The notes beneath the pieces were generated by a model, which worked only from the letters and a program-made list of their open reading frames with translations, did no database searches and was not told the DNA's origin. A program made the translations under genes and the position numbers. Below, in pieces: positions 56,314 to 64,000 of a stretch of DNA of 64,000 nt. This DNA comes from Herbidospora mongoliensis (GTDB lineage Bacteria > Actinomycetota > Actinomycetes > Streptosporangiales > Streptosporangiaceae): positions 186,001 to 250,000 of the forward strand of contig NZ_BBXD01000021.1 in assembly GCF_001570545.1 (NCBI RefSeq). The letters run 5' to 3'. Within the stretch, counting starts at the first letter, position 1; each line of letters opens with the position of its first letter.

Positions 56314-58005
56314 ATGGGGAAGAAAGTCCTGGTCACAGGCATTGTGCTGGGCTCGTATCCGGTTTTGGTGGCGGCGGCGCTCGCCCCCGTGCCGTGGGTG
56401 TTCGCGGTGGCGGTGCTGGTGTCGTACACAGCGGAACTGGCGCTGCCGAAGGCGGCGGCCGACCAGCTCAGCCGGGTGCACCTGGGGGTGACGGTCCGGT
56501 TCCTGGCCAGGGAGATGGCGGCGGTGCTGCTGCTGGCCCGGCTCGGGCTGCCGTTCACGCTGCTGGCGGGCGGGCTGTTCATCTTCCACGCGATGCGGGC
56601 GACGCAGACCGGGCTGGCGCTGTTCCTGCACCGGTGGCACCACCTGCGGCCGGTCGAGTCGCGCAACCTCCAGGTCGCGCTGCCGAAGGCGCCGCCGGAG
56701 CGACTGCTCGGCCAGCGCGGCACGCGGCTGCTCTACTTCGACGCCCCGCCGGTCGTGCTGGCGGCGGCGTCGGGGCTGACGGGGGTGGTCTGGCCGACCA
56801 GCATGGGGATGACGGTGACGCTGGCCTGCATGGCGGTGGTGACGGCCGTGCTCGGGCTGCAGCTGCGGCGGGCCGCGCCGATAGCCGACAGACGGCGGGT
56901 GATCCACACGGTCGACGCCCAGGTCACGGCCTACGAGCCCGAGGTCATCCTGTACTTCTCCGGGTCGGCCAACGCCATCTACCAGGCGTCGATGTGGCTG
57001 CCGGTGCTGGAGGCGCTGCCCCGGCGGGCGCTGGTCGTGCTGCGGGAGCGGCCGCTGTTCAATGCGCTGGCCCCGACGTCGCTGCCGGTGCTGTGCATCC
57101 CGTCGGCCGTGGACATGATGAACTTCCGCGGCCTCGACAGCGCCCGGGTGGCGCTGTTCGCCTCCAACGTCGGCAACAACATCCACATGCTGCGGGTGCC
57201 GGGTGTGGTGAGCGTGTTCGTCGGCCACGGCGACAGTGACAAGGAGGCGTCGTTCAATCCGTACACGAAGGTCTATGACCAGGTCTGGGTGGCCGGACCG
57301 GCCGGTCGCGACCGCTACCGGCGGGCCGACGTCGGGGTGCGCGACGACGCGATCGTCGAGGTGGGACGGCCGCAGCTGGCCGGGATCAGCGAGAAGGGGC
57401 CGCAGGTGCGGTCGGTGCTCTACGCCCCCACGTGGGAGGGCTGGACCGACGACCTGTTCCACAGTTCGGTGGCGGCGATGGGGCCCTATCTGATCGACGC
57501 GCTGCTCGCCGAAGGGGTCAGGGTCGTCTACAAGCCCCACCCGCTGACCGGGCACCGGTCGATGGCCTTCCGCCGGGCGCACGGCGCGATCCTGGAACGG
57601 CTGCGCCGCGAACACCCCGACTCGGGCGCGGTGGTGCTGGGTTCGAACCCGAACCTGTACGACTGCTTCAACGACGCCGACCTGCTGATCAGCGACATCT
57701 CGAGTGTGGTCGCCGACTTCATGGCCTCGGGCAAGCCCTATGTCGTCACCAACGTGGCCGGCAAGGAGCGCGCGGAGTTCGTCACCCGCTATCCGTCGGC
57801 CGGGGCCGCCTACCTGCTGTCGAAGGACCTGCGGGAACTCCCGGAGATCCTGGCCCAGCTCTCGAAGGACCCGGGCGAGGACGAACTCGCCGACGCCCGC
57901 CACCGCCTGCGCGGCTACCTGCTCGGCGACGGCGAACCGATGGCCCGGTTCGCCGCGGCCGTCGACGAGGCCTACCGGCAGGGACTAATGAAACAGGTCC
58001 TGTAA
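56314..58005 (+). CDS. TagF-type CDP-polyol glycerophosphotransferase
   Basis: A 563-residue protein. An N-terminal part of about 200 residues has several membrane segments (WVFAVAVLVSYTAELAL; LLAGGLFIFHAM; MGMTVTLACMAVVTAVLGL). The C-terminal transferase domain shows VSVFVGHGDSDKEAS, VLYAPTWEGWTDD, VVYKPHPLTGH and DADLLISDISSVVADFMASGKPYVVTNV, the signature of TagF/TarL poly(glycerol- or ribitol-phosphate) polymerases. The partner gene ten bases upstream would supply the CDP-polyol. Its last 21 bases overlap the convergent GT2 gene. Confidence 0.92.
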   Translation: MGKKVLVTGIVLGSYPVLVAAALAPVPWVFAVAVLVSYTAELALPKAAADQLSRVHLGVTVRFLAREMAAVLLLARLGLPFTLLAGGLFIFHAMRATQTGLALFLHRWHHLRPVESRNLQVALPKAPPERLLGQRGTRLLYFDAPPVVLAAASGLTGVVWPTSMGMTVTLACMAVVTAVLGLQLRRAAPIADRRRVIHTVDAQVTAYEPEVILYFSGSANAIYQASMWLPVLEALPRRALVVLRERPLFNALAPTSLPVLCIPSAVDMMNFRGLDSARVALFASNVGNNIHMLRVPGVVSVFVGHGDSDKEASFNPYTKVYDQVWVAGPAGRDRYRRADVGVRDDAIVEVGRPQLAGISEKGPQVRSVLYAPTWEGWTDDLFHSSVAAMGPYLIDALLAEGVRVVYKPHPLTGHRSMAFRRAHGAILERLRREHPDSGAVVLGSNPNLYDCFNDADLLISDISSVVADFMASGKPYVVTNVAGKERAEFVTRYPSAGAAYLLSKDLRELPEILAQLSKDPGEDELADARHRLRGYLLGDGEPMARFAAAVDEAYRQGLMKQVL

Positions 58006-59001
58006 GCCGATCGTCTCCTGCTTCTTGCGCAGCCGCTTCGGGCTGGTGATGAAGCCGGCGCCCCATGACATGTGCATGGTGGCGTAGACGACCGGGAGGC
58101 GCAGCAGGGCGGCCGGTTCGAGATCGCGGCCGGTCAGCACCGAACCGGCGGCGATCGCCAGCAGGTAGCCGACCGGGACGATCAGCGCGAGCGGCCAGAA
58201 GATCGCGGCGATCAGGCCCAGCACGATCGCCGTGACGGCGATCGGCGGCGCCAGGTAGCGCAGGTTGATGGTGCCCTGGTGGGTGCGGGCCACGACCCGC
58301 CGCCAGCGGCCGTAGTGGAAGTATTGGCTGGCCAGGGCGCCGGCGGTGGCGCGCGGCCGGTAGGAGACCCGCATGCGCGGCTGGAACCACACGAGGCCGC
58401 CGGTGGCCCGGATGCGGTGGTTCATCTCCCAGTCCTGCGCGCGCTGGAAGTGTTCGTCGTAGCCGCCGACGCGCTCGAGCGCGGTGCGGCGGAACACGCC
58501 CAGATAGACGGTGTCGGCCGGGCCGCCCTCGCCGCCGACGTGGAACGCGGCGTTGCCGACCCCGATCTTCGAGGTCATCGCCCGCGCGACCGCCTTCTCG
58601 AACGGGCTGACGCCCTCGGCGGCCATGATGCCGCCGACGTTGTCGGCACCGGTCTGCTGAAGGGTCTCCACGGCGGTGCGCACATAGTCGCGCGGCAGCA
58701 TGGCGTGGCCGTCGCAGCGGGCCACCACCTCGCCCTTGGAGGCGTTGATCGCGGCGTTGAGCGCCTGAGGGGTGCGGCCCGTGGGATTGGGCACCAGGGT
58801 CACCCGGGGGTCGGCCGCGGCGAGCGCGTCGGCGACCTGTTGAGTCCGGTCACGGGAGGGCCCCACCGCCAGGACCACGTCGATGGGGCCCGCATAGTCC
58901 TGATCGAGGACCTGCTGGACCGCTTCGCGTAGATGCCGTTCTTCGTTCAGCACCGGCATGATGACGGAGACCGTGGGGGGCGCGTCGGGGAAGGGGTTCA
59001 T
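57985..59001 (-). CDS. Glycosyltransferase family 2 (ExoA-like) with membrane tail
   Basis: A 338-residue enzyme with VSVIMPVLNEERHLREAVQQVLDQDY, VVARCDGHAMLPRDYVRTAVE (metal region CDGHA), GVFRRTALERVGGYDEHFQRAQDWEMNHRI, and C-terminal membrane segments (LAPPIAVTAIVLGLIAAIFWPLALIVPVGYLLAIAAG). It resembles succinoglycan ExoA-type transferases that build lipid-linked glycans. I chose ATG 59001; GTG 59013 adds four residues. It diverges from the second LCP gene across 58 bases. Confidence 0.89.
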   Translation of the reverse strand: MNPFPDAPPTVSVIMPVLNEERHLREAVQQVLDQDYAGPIDVVLAVGPSRDRTQQVADALAAADPRVTLVPNPTGRTPQALNAAINASKGEVVARCDGHAMLPRDYVRTAVETLQQTGADNVGGIMAAEGVSPFEKAVARAMTSKIGVGNAAFHVGGEGGPADTVYLGVFRRTALERVGGYDEHFQRAQDWEMNHRIRATGGLVWFQPRMRVSYRPRATAGALASQYFHYGRWRRVVARTHQGTINLRYLAPPIAVTAIVLGLIAAIFWPLALIVPVGYLLAIAAGSVLTGRDLEPAALLRLPVVYATMHMSWGAGFITSPKRLRKKQETIGLQDLFH

Positions 59002-59059
59002 GGCTGCGCTCACGCTACTGTACGAGGGGGCGTGGACGGCAACCTCAAAGGGGGAGCGC

Positions 59060-60541
59060 GTGGAAGACTCGGGTGTTCACGTGGGCGGGGACGCCTACGG
59101 AGGGGTCCGAGTCGCCGCCCCACGCAAGGGCCGCCGGCACCGCCGGGCGAGCATGCGTTCGATCGTCCTGACCGGCACTCTGTCGAGTCTGGTGCTGGTC
59201 GGTTCCGGCTTCGCGTGGGCGCTGCCCAACTACGTGTCCGGCCGCATCGCCTCGGTCGACGCCGGCACCGCCGGATCGGCCTCGCGCGGCGCGATGAACA
59301 TCCTGCTGGTCGGCGTCGACAAGCGCGACAACCTCTCGCGCCGCCAGCAGAACCAGCTCCACCTGGGCCGCGAGGTCGGCCAGCGCACCGACACGATGAT
59401 GGTCGTGCACGTCTCGGAGGACCACAAGAAGGTGACAGTGGTCTCGCTCCCGCGTGACACGTGGACCGAGATCCCCGGCCAGGGCACCCACAAGATCAAC
59501 AGTGCCTACCAGTTCGGCGGCGCCAAGCTCGCCGTCCGGGCCGTGCAGGCGGCGACCGGCATGCGGATCAACCACTACGTCGAGGTCAACGTGCTGGGCT
59601 TCATCGACGTGGTCGACTCGCTCGGCGGCGTCACGGTCTGCACCCCGGTCGCCATCGACGACGACAAGACCAAGCTCGTCCTGGGGGCAGGCACCCACAA
59701 CCTCGACGGCATCAACGCTCTCGCGTACGCGCGCACGCGCGCGACCGCCCGTTCCGACCTCGACCGCATCGACCGCCAGCAGCAGGTCATCTCGGCCATG
59801 CTCCAGCAGGCGCTCAGCGGCGGCACCCTCACCAACCCGGTCAAGCTGAGCGCCCTGGTCAACTCGAGCCTGAACACCCTCACGGTCGACGACGAACTGT
59901 CGAGCAACATGCTCGACCTGGCCACCCAGCTCAAAGACGTGTCGACCGACGACGTGTCGTTCGCGACCGTCCCGATCGCCGACGTCGACTACACGACCCC
60001 GACGGGTGAGTCAGCGGTGCTGTGGGACAAGACCGCCGCCGCCGAGATGTTCCGCCGCATCGACAAAGACGAAGACCTGGCCAAGCCGGCCAAGCCGTCG
60101 CCGTCCGCCAAGCCCTCGACCACGGCGTCGCCCACTCCGACGCTGAGCCGGTCGACCCCGCTGTCGGTCCCGCCGAACCGCATCCAGATCAGGGTCCTCA
60201 ACGGCACGATGCAGACGGGCCTCGGCGGCCGCACCCGCGACGCGCTGCTCGCCGCCGGTTTCCTGGTCCCCGCGACGGCCGGCGACACGGCCAAGCGCGA
60301 CTACACCGACACCTTCGTCCGCTACGCCGCCGGGCGGGAAGACTCGGCCAAGACCGTCGCCGCCGCGCTCCCGGGCTCGGAGATGCGCCAGGCCGACGTC
60401 GAGGGCATCGAGGTCATCGTCGGGACGAAGAACAACAAGGTCGAGAAGGTGACCGTGCCGACCTCCACGCCGACCCCGTCGGCGGCGGCGACCCCGGCGG
60501 CCCGCACGGCGACGCAGAACATCTGCAAGCCTCAGGCGTGA
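59060..60541 (+). CDS. Second LytR-CpsA-Psr (LCP) family protein
   Basis: A 493-residue protein. A basic N-terminus (APRKGRRHRRASMRS) leads into a membrane segment (IVLTGTLSSLVLVGSGFAWAL). The LCP domain has MNILLVGVDKRDN, GQRTDTMMVVHVSEDHKKVTVVSLPRDTWTEIPG and GINALAYARTRATARSDLDRIDRQQQ. A Ser/Pro/Thr spacer and a LytR_C domain (IQIRVLNGTMQTGLGGRTRDALLAAGF) follow. It would attach the polymer made by the preceding genes to the wall. GTG 59060 follows GGGGGAG; upstream starts overlap the divergent gene. Confidence 0.94.
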   Translation: MEDSGVHVGGDAYGGVRVAAPRKGRRHRRASMRSIVLTGTLSSLVLVGSGFAWALPNYVSGRIASVDAGTAGSASRGAMNILLVGVDKRDNLSRRQQNQLHLGREVGQRTDTMMVVHVSEDHKKVTVVSLPRDTWTEIPGQGTHKINSAYQFGGAKLAVRAVQAATGMRINHYVEVNVLGFIDVVDSLGGVTVCTPVAIDDDKTKLVLGAGTHNLDGINALAYARTRATARSDLDRIDRQQQVISAMLQQALSGGTLTNPVKLSALVNSSLNTLTVDDELSSNMLDLATQLKDVSTDDVSFATVPIADVDYTTPTGESAVLWDKTAAAEMFRRIDKDEDLAKPAKPSPSAKPSTTASPTPTLSRSTPLSVPPNRIQIRVLNGTMQTGLGGRTRDALLAAGFLVPATAGDTAKRDYTDTFVRYAAGREDSAKTVAAALPGSEMRQADVEGIEVIVGTKNNKVEKVTVPTSTPTPSAAATPAARTATQNICKPQA

Positions 60542-61101
60542 ACGTACTCGTTGATCACGACGCCTGACCCGTAGGGCGTGCTGCGCTCCAGCCGGAAGGC
60601 ACTCGGGGCATAAGGGGCGGCGAAGAGCGGCACACCGTCCTGCAGCACGACCGGGTTGACCTTGAGGACCATCCGGTCGATCTCGCCGACGAGCGCGCCG
60701 GCCAGCACGCCGCCGCCGCAGAGCCAGATGCCGGTGCCCTCCTCCTTCTTGAGCCTGCGGACCACGTCGACCGGGTTCTCGCCGGTGAGCGTGATGCCGT
60801 CGGGGACGTCGGCCGGGCCGCGGGTGCGGGAGAAGACGTACTGACGGGTGTGCGGGTAGGGGTCGCGGGTGTGCTCGAAGCCCGCGGCGTAGGTGTTCCA
60901 GCCCATCAGCGTCGTGTCGAACCGCGAACCGTCGGCGGTGAGGCCGAGCATCCGCAGGCCCACCTCCGGCAGGGTGTCGCGGTAGTCCCGCTTGATCATC
61001 TCGATGTGGTCGCCCTCGACGGCGAAGGCCGAGAAGTCGTCGGCGGGGCCCGAGATCCGGCCGTCGAGCGAGACCGCGACGTAGTAGGTGAGTTCTCGCA
61101 T
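60532..61101 (-). CDS. Dihydrofolate-reductase-fold protein (RibD C-terminal family)
   Basis: A 189-residue protein: MRELTYYVAVSLDGRISGPADDFSAF, GWNTYAAGFEHTRDPYPHTRQYVFSR, and TGIWLCGGGVLAGALVGEIDRMVL, the NADPH-binding core of the RibD_C/DHFR-like family. The substrate is unknown; this family includes riboflavin-pathway reductases and many uncharacterised reductases. ATG has GGAG six bases upstream. It diverges from a TetR gene with an inverted repeat between them, so it is probably the TetR target. Its 3' end overlaps the LCP gene by ten bases. Confidence 0.88.
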   Translation of the reverse strand: MRELTYYVAVSLDGRISGPADDFSAFAVEGDHIEMIKRDYRDTLPEVGLRMLGLTADGSRFDTTLMGWNTYAAGFEHTRDPYPHTRQYVFSRTRGPADVPDGITLTGENPVDVVRRLKKEEGTGIWLCGGGVLAGALVGEIDRMVLKVNPVVLQDGVPLFAAPYAPSAFRLERSTPYGSGVVINEYVHA

Positions 61102-61119
61102 CTCTTTCTCCATCCACAG

Positions 61120-61157
61120 CAGCTGTAGTGATTGCTTTTTCGAAAGTACTACAGCTG
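61120..61157. promoter_or_regulatory. 10-bp inverted repeat between the reductase and TetR genes
   Basis: CAGCTGTAGT (61120-61129) and ACTACAGCTG (61148-61157) are perfect reverse complements with an 18-base spacer that contains TTTCGAAA. The site lies in the 81-base divergent gap, 18 bases before the reductase start and 25 before the TetR start. This is the expected place and form of a TetR operator controlling both genes. Confidence 0.7.
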
Positions 61158-61182
61158 TCGTGGTTGCGCTACTCTCGCTGTC

Positions 61183-61746
61183 ATGGCGCGGAACGCGGGG
61201 CGACGGGCGGAGCTGGCGGACGCCGGCATCAGGGTGCTGGCCCGGGAGGGCTCGCGCGGTCTCACCCACCGCGCCATCGACGCCGAGTGCGGCGCCCCGA
61301 CCGGCACGGCGTCCAACTACTTCCGCTCCCGCGCCGAGCTGCTCGAAGGCCTGGTCGCCCGGATCGGCGAACGCTTCGCCCCCGCCCCCGAGGTGCTCGC
61401 CGAACTCGCCTCCCATCCGCCCGGCCGCGCGTCGTTCGCCCGCCACCTGCGCGACATCGTGCGCCGGTTGAGCGCGCATCCGGAGGTCACGCTGGCGTGG
61501 TTCGAGCTGCGGCTGGAGGCGGCGAGACGGCCCGAGGTCGCCGATCTGATGCGGGGGGTCCTGCTGGAGGGGTTCCGCGCCGACGTCGCCTACAACGAGG
61601 CGGCGAGCCTGCCGGGCGGCGCGGCGGAGATCGCGCTGTTCCACTACGCCGTCGACGGTCTGCTGTTCGACCGGCTCACCATCCCTATCGACCCGGAGAC
61701 CCCCACCGACGAGGTGATCGAGGCGCTGGTCGACGGGCTGCTCTGA
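61183..61746 (+). CDS. TetR-family transcriptional regulator
   Basis: A 187-residue regulator. The helix-turn-helix is ELADAGIRVLAREGSRGLTHRAIDAECGAPTGTASNYFRSRAELLEGLVARI; the C-terminal ligand domain is helical and includes LAWFELRLEAARRPEVADLM. I chose ATG 61183 (MARNAGRRAELAD); an upstream ATG at 61132 lies inside the operator-like repeat. It probably represses itself and the divergent reductase. The ligand is unknown. Confidence 0.92.
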   Translation: MARNAGRRAELADAGIRVLAREGSRGLTHRAIDAECGAPTGTASNYFRSRAELLEGLVARIGERFAPAPEVLAELASHPPGRASFARHLRDIVRRLSAHPEVTLAWFELRLEAARRPEVADLMRGVLLEGFRADVAYNEAASLPGGAAEIALFHYAVDGLLFDRLTIPIDPETPTDEVIEALVDGLL

Positions 61747-61748
61747 CC

Positions 61749-62195
61749 TCAGTCGTTCTTGACGACGGTGCGCGGCACGTCACCCTCGCAGTGGGTCTCC
61801 ACCTCGATCTCGAGCTCGCCCGACTCGAACTTGACCTTGGCCTGGGTGTCGGGGCCGGGGTCGACGTCGTCGGTCTGCCAGCCCTGGGCGGGGGTCCAGG
61901 AGGTGAGTTGCGCGCGGCCCGCCGTACAGGAGACGACGGCTGTGCCCCCTTCGGTGGACACGACCCGGCTCGCCGACGCGGCGGCCGTGGGGCGGGGGGT
62001 GGTCGGGTCGATGGAGGGCGCGGGCAGGGCGAGTTCGCGGCGGACCGCCTCCGCCGAGAGCGACTGGTCGCCCGGCCCCCGGAACGCGCCGCCGAAGGAG
62101 CCGATGACGACCAGGCCGGCGACGGTCGCCGCGAGTGCCGCGACCAGCCAGCCCGCGACCGCGAAGACGAAGCGCCGATCCATGTCGCTCACCAT
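61749..62195 (-). CDS. Small membrane-anchored protein of unknown function
   Basis: About 148 residues with one N-terminal membrane segment (FVFAVAGWLVAALAATVAGLVVIGSF), a Pro/Thr/Ala-rich spacer and a C-terminal extracytoplasmic part with two cysteines (VVSCTAGRAQL, ETHCEGDV) that could form a disulfide. I recognise no family. Starts at 62195, 62192 (three bases after AGGGG) or 62183 are possible. It converges on TetR with a two-base gap and lies back to back with the response regulator. Confidence 0.75.
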   Translation of the reverse strand: MVSDMDRRFVFAVAGWLVAALAATVAGLVVIGSFGGAFRGPGDQSLSAEAVRRELALPAPSIDPTTPRPTAAASASRVVSTEGGTAVVSCTAGRAQLTSWTPAQGWQTDDVDPGPDTQAKVKFESGELEIEVETHCEGDVPRTVVKND

Positions 62196-62263
62196 CCCCT
62201 GTGCTGGGCTAAGGCCGGGTTAACGCGACGATAAGGGGCTTCGCCCCCGTATGGGGCATTGGC

Positions 62264-62269
62264 TAGCCT
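62264..62269 (+). promoter_or_regulatory. -10-like TAGCCT before the response regulator
   Basis: TAGCCT fits TAnnnT and ends ten bases before the ATG at 62280. No ribosome-binding site is visible, so a leaderless transcript is plausible. No convincing -35 element is seen. Confidence 0.35.
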
Positions 62270-62279
62270 GTCGGGCACC

Positions 62280-62957
62280 ATGGCCAGTCTGCTGCTCATC
62301 GAAGACGACGTGACGATCCGGACCGCGCTGGTCCGCGCCCTCCGCGACAAGGGACACGCCGTCGCGTCGGCGTCGTCCGCGCTGGACGGATTGCGGCAGG
62401 CCCTTGACGACCGGCCCGACCTGGTGGTCCTCGACCTGGGACTGCCCGACCTCGACGGGTCCGAGCTGCTGCGCATGCTGCGCGCGGTGTCGGCGGTGCC
62501 GGTGATCGTGGCGACCGCGCGCGACGGGGACGCCGAGTCGGTCCGGGTGCTCGACGCCGGGGCCGACGACTACCTGGTGAAGCCGTTCACCGCGGCGCAG
62601 CTCGACGCGCGGGTGCGGGCGGTGCTGCGGCGGACCGGATCGGTGGCCGACGACCCCACGGTCACGGTCGGCGGCCTGCGGGTCGATCCGCGCGGCCGGG
62701 AGGCGTCCCTGGACGGGCGGACCCTGGATCTGACGCCGCGCGAGTTCGACCTGCTCCTCTATCTGGCGTCCCGGGCCGGGCACGTGGTGACGAAACGGGA
62801 GCTCCTCATCGAGGTGTGGCAACTGCCGTACGGCGGCACGGACAAGACCGTTGACGTGCACCTGTCGTGGCTGCGGCGGAAACTCGGCGAGACGGCCCAG
62901 GAGCCGCGTTACCTGCACACGATGCGCGGCGTGGGGGTCAAGCTGGTGTCACCGTGA
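62280..62957 (+). CDS. OmpR-type response regulator
   Basis: A 225-residue regulator starting MASLLLIEDDVTIRTALVRALRDKG. The receiver domain has the EDD pocket, phospho-acceptor Asp52 in LVVLDLGLPD and Lys in DDYLVKPF. The C-terminal winged helix reads LDLTPREFDLLLYLASRAGHVVTKRELLIEVW and ends MRGVGVKLVSP. GTG of the downstream kinase overlaps its stop (GTGA), so the pair is coupled. The signal is unknown. It is distinct from mtrA at the other end of the window. Confidence 0.94.
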   Translation: MASLLLIEDDVTIRTALVRALRDKGHAVASASSALDGLRQALDDRPDLVVLDLGLPDLDGSELLRMLRAVSAVPVIVATARDGDAESVRVLDAGADDYLVKPFTAAQLDARVRAVLRRTGSVADDPTVTVGGLRVDPRGREASLDGRTLDLTPREFDLLLYLASRAGHVVTKRELLIEVWQLPYGGTDKTVDVHLSWLRRKLGETAQEPRYLHTMRGVGVKLVSP

Positions 62958-64000
62958 GGCGGCGGCTCGCGCTCCTGGTGGCCGCGACGACCTCGCTGGT
63001 GCTGGTGGCGATGCTGGTGCCGTTGGCCCTGCTGGTGCGGGCGACGGCCGAGAACGGCGCGATCACCCAGGCGACCGCCGAGGCCCAGTCGGTGGCGGCG
63101 GTGATCGGGACGGTCGACGAGGCGACCCTGAACCTCACGATCAGCAGGTCCGAGGCGACCGGCGGGCACGACATCGCCGTCTTCCATCCCGGGACGCAAT
63201 CTGTGTCCGAGGCCGTCGAACTGGCCCGGCGCGGACGCAGTTTCACCGCCGTCTCCCCCTCCGGGGGCCGCGAGATCCTGGTCGCGGTGCAGGGGCCCGC
63301 CGGGACGAGCGTGGTCCAGGTCGTGCTGACGCCCGACGACCTGACCCGCGGCGTCGGGCAGACCTGGCTCGGCCTGCTGCTGCTCGGGATCGTGCTGATC
63401 GGCCTCGGCGTGGCCCTCGCCGACCGCCTGGCGGTGGCGATCACGCGCCCGATGACCGCCCTGGCCCGGGTGTCACACCGGCTGGCCGGCGGCGACCTGG
63501 AAGCCCGCGCGGTCCCGGGCGGCCCGCCGGAGGTACGGTCGGCGGGGCTGGCGCTCAACCACCTGGCCGGACGCATCGGCGAACTGCTGACCGAGGAACG
63601 GGAGACCGTCGCCGACCTCTCCCACCGGCTGCGCACACCCCTGACCGGGCTCCGACTGGAGGCCGAGTCGCTTCAGGACGCGGCTGAAGCCGAGCGCATC
63701 GCCGCCCGGGTCGACGCGCTGGAGAAGGCCGTGACCTCGGTGATCCTGGACGCGCGGCGTCGCTCCCAGGAGAAGGGCTCCTGCGACGCGGCTCTCGTGG
63801 TGCGGGAACGGGCCGAGTTCTGGTCGGTGCTGGCCGAGGAGCAGGAACGCGCGTTCGCGGTGTCGGTTCCGCCATCAGCGGTCGAGGTGCCCATCTCGGC
63901 CCCCGACCTCGCGGCGGCCCTGGACGCGCTCTTCGAGAACGTGTTCGCCCACACCGACGAAGGGGTTCCCTTCTCCGTACGTCTTTCCGGCACCGACCTC
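62954..64000 (+). CDS. Sensor histidine kinase, C-terminus off the right edge
   Basis: The first 349 codons are visible. Membrane segment 1 (LALLVAATTSLVLVAMLVPLALLV), an extracytoplasmic sensor of about 110 residues, membrane segment 2 (LGLLLLGIVLIGLGVALADRLAV) and a HAMP region (VSHRLAGGDLEARAV) come before the dimerisation box VADLSHRLRTPLTGLRLEAESL with its His. The start of the ATPase domain is reached (LDALFENVFAHTDEG, N box). GTG start overlaps the response regulator stop. It would phosphorylate that regulator. Confidence 0.93.
   Translation, partial: MRRRLALLVAATTSLVLVAMLVPLALLVRATAENGAITQATAEAQSVAAVIGTVDEATLNLTISRSEATGGHDIAVFHPGTQSVSEAVELARRGRSFTAVSPSGGREILVAVQGPAGTSVVQVVLTPDDLTRGVGQTWLGLLLLGIVLIGLGVALADRLAVAITRPMTALARVSHRLAGGDLEARAVPGGPPEVRSAGLALNHLAGRIGELLTEERETVADLSHRLRTPLTGLRLEAESLQDAAEAERIAARVDALEKAVTSVILDARRRSQEKGSCDAALVVRERAEFWSVLAEEQERAFAVSVPPSAVEVPISAPDLAAALDALFENVFAHTDEGVPFSVRLSGTDL

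Noticed and set aside
54919-57903. 994-codon open frame on the minus strand opposite the cytidylyltransferase/reductase and TagF-type genes
   Set aside because: It is antisense to two genes with clear motifs; its product is His/Arg/Asp/Gln-rich with no domain, as expected for a shadow frame in high-GC DNA.

Overview
The window reads as a chromosomal segment of a high-GC actinomycete. I see no phage, insertion sequence, CRISPR array, tRNA or rRNA. Markers are MtrA/MtrB/LpqB, a WhiB protein, coenzyme F420 genes, two LytR-CpsA-Psr (LCP) proteins and frequent GTG/TTG starts. Gene content and order for roughly the first 44 kb follow, from memory, the Mycobacterium tuberculosis Rv3244c-Rv3267 neighbourhood (lpqB, mtrB, mtrA, sahH, SIS protein, manB, metallopeptidase-like protein, whiB2, fbiA, fbiB, mannose-1-phosphate guanylyltransferase, CpsA-like protein), with many extra genes inserted. 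Details such as the MoxR/DUF58/SpoIIM/RDD block suggest Streptomyces or Streptosporangiaceae relatives; the family is inference.

Layout. 1-3261 (-): lpqB (cut by the left edge), mtrB, mtrA. 3488-8714 (+): membrane protein, DUF4129, DUF4350, MoxR ATPase and DUF58 genes, tightly coupled, followed by a SpoIIM-like gene (-) and an RDD gene (+) that diverge from a very short intergenic region. 10792-13457 (-): two adenosylhomocysteinases of different subfamilies. 13564-17881: MerR regulator, cation efflux protein, SIS-domain sugar isomerase, Trm112-like protein, phosphomannomutase, DUF3499. 17986-24751: metallopeptidase-like protein, DUF5719, a large membrane glycosyltransferase, WhiB2, a repeat-rich membrane protein. 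24866-31732: fbiA, fbiB, a membrane/coiled-coil/WD40 protein, fbiC. 31743-40952 (-): DNA glycosylase, mannose-1-P guanylyltransferase, and glycosyltransferases with a flippase-like membrane protein and a methyltransferase. 40936-48276 (+): membrane glycosyltransferase, LCP protein, acyltransferase with a long repetitive N-terminus, glycosyltransferase. 48316-60541: acetoacetate-decarboxylase-like protein, then a polyol-phosphate/teichoic-acid-like cluster. 60532-64000: RibD-type reductase with a TetR regulator, a small membrane protein, and a response regulator/histidine kinase pair cut by the right edge.

How it works together. The dominant theme is the cell envelope. Mannose activation (SIS isomerase, ManB, guanylyltransferase) supplies GDP-mannose for the many glycosyltransferases. 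The 49-60.5 kb cluster combines a glycerol-1-phosphate-dehydrogenase-like enzyme, a nucleotidyltransferase, two CDP-alcohol phosphotransferases, a cytidylyltransferase/reductase fusion, a TagF-type polymerase and an LCP ligase. I infer that it makes a wall-attached polyol-phosphate polymer plus a second CDP-activated polyol product. A second theme is cofactor metabolism: F420 (fbiA, fbiB, fbiC) and S-adenosylhomocysteine recycling. No stretch over 300 bases lacks a gene; the longest gap is about 226 bases (3262-3487).
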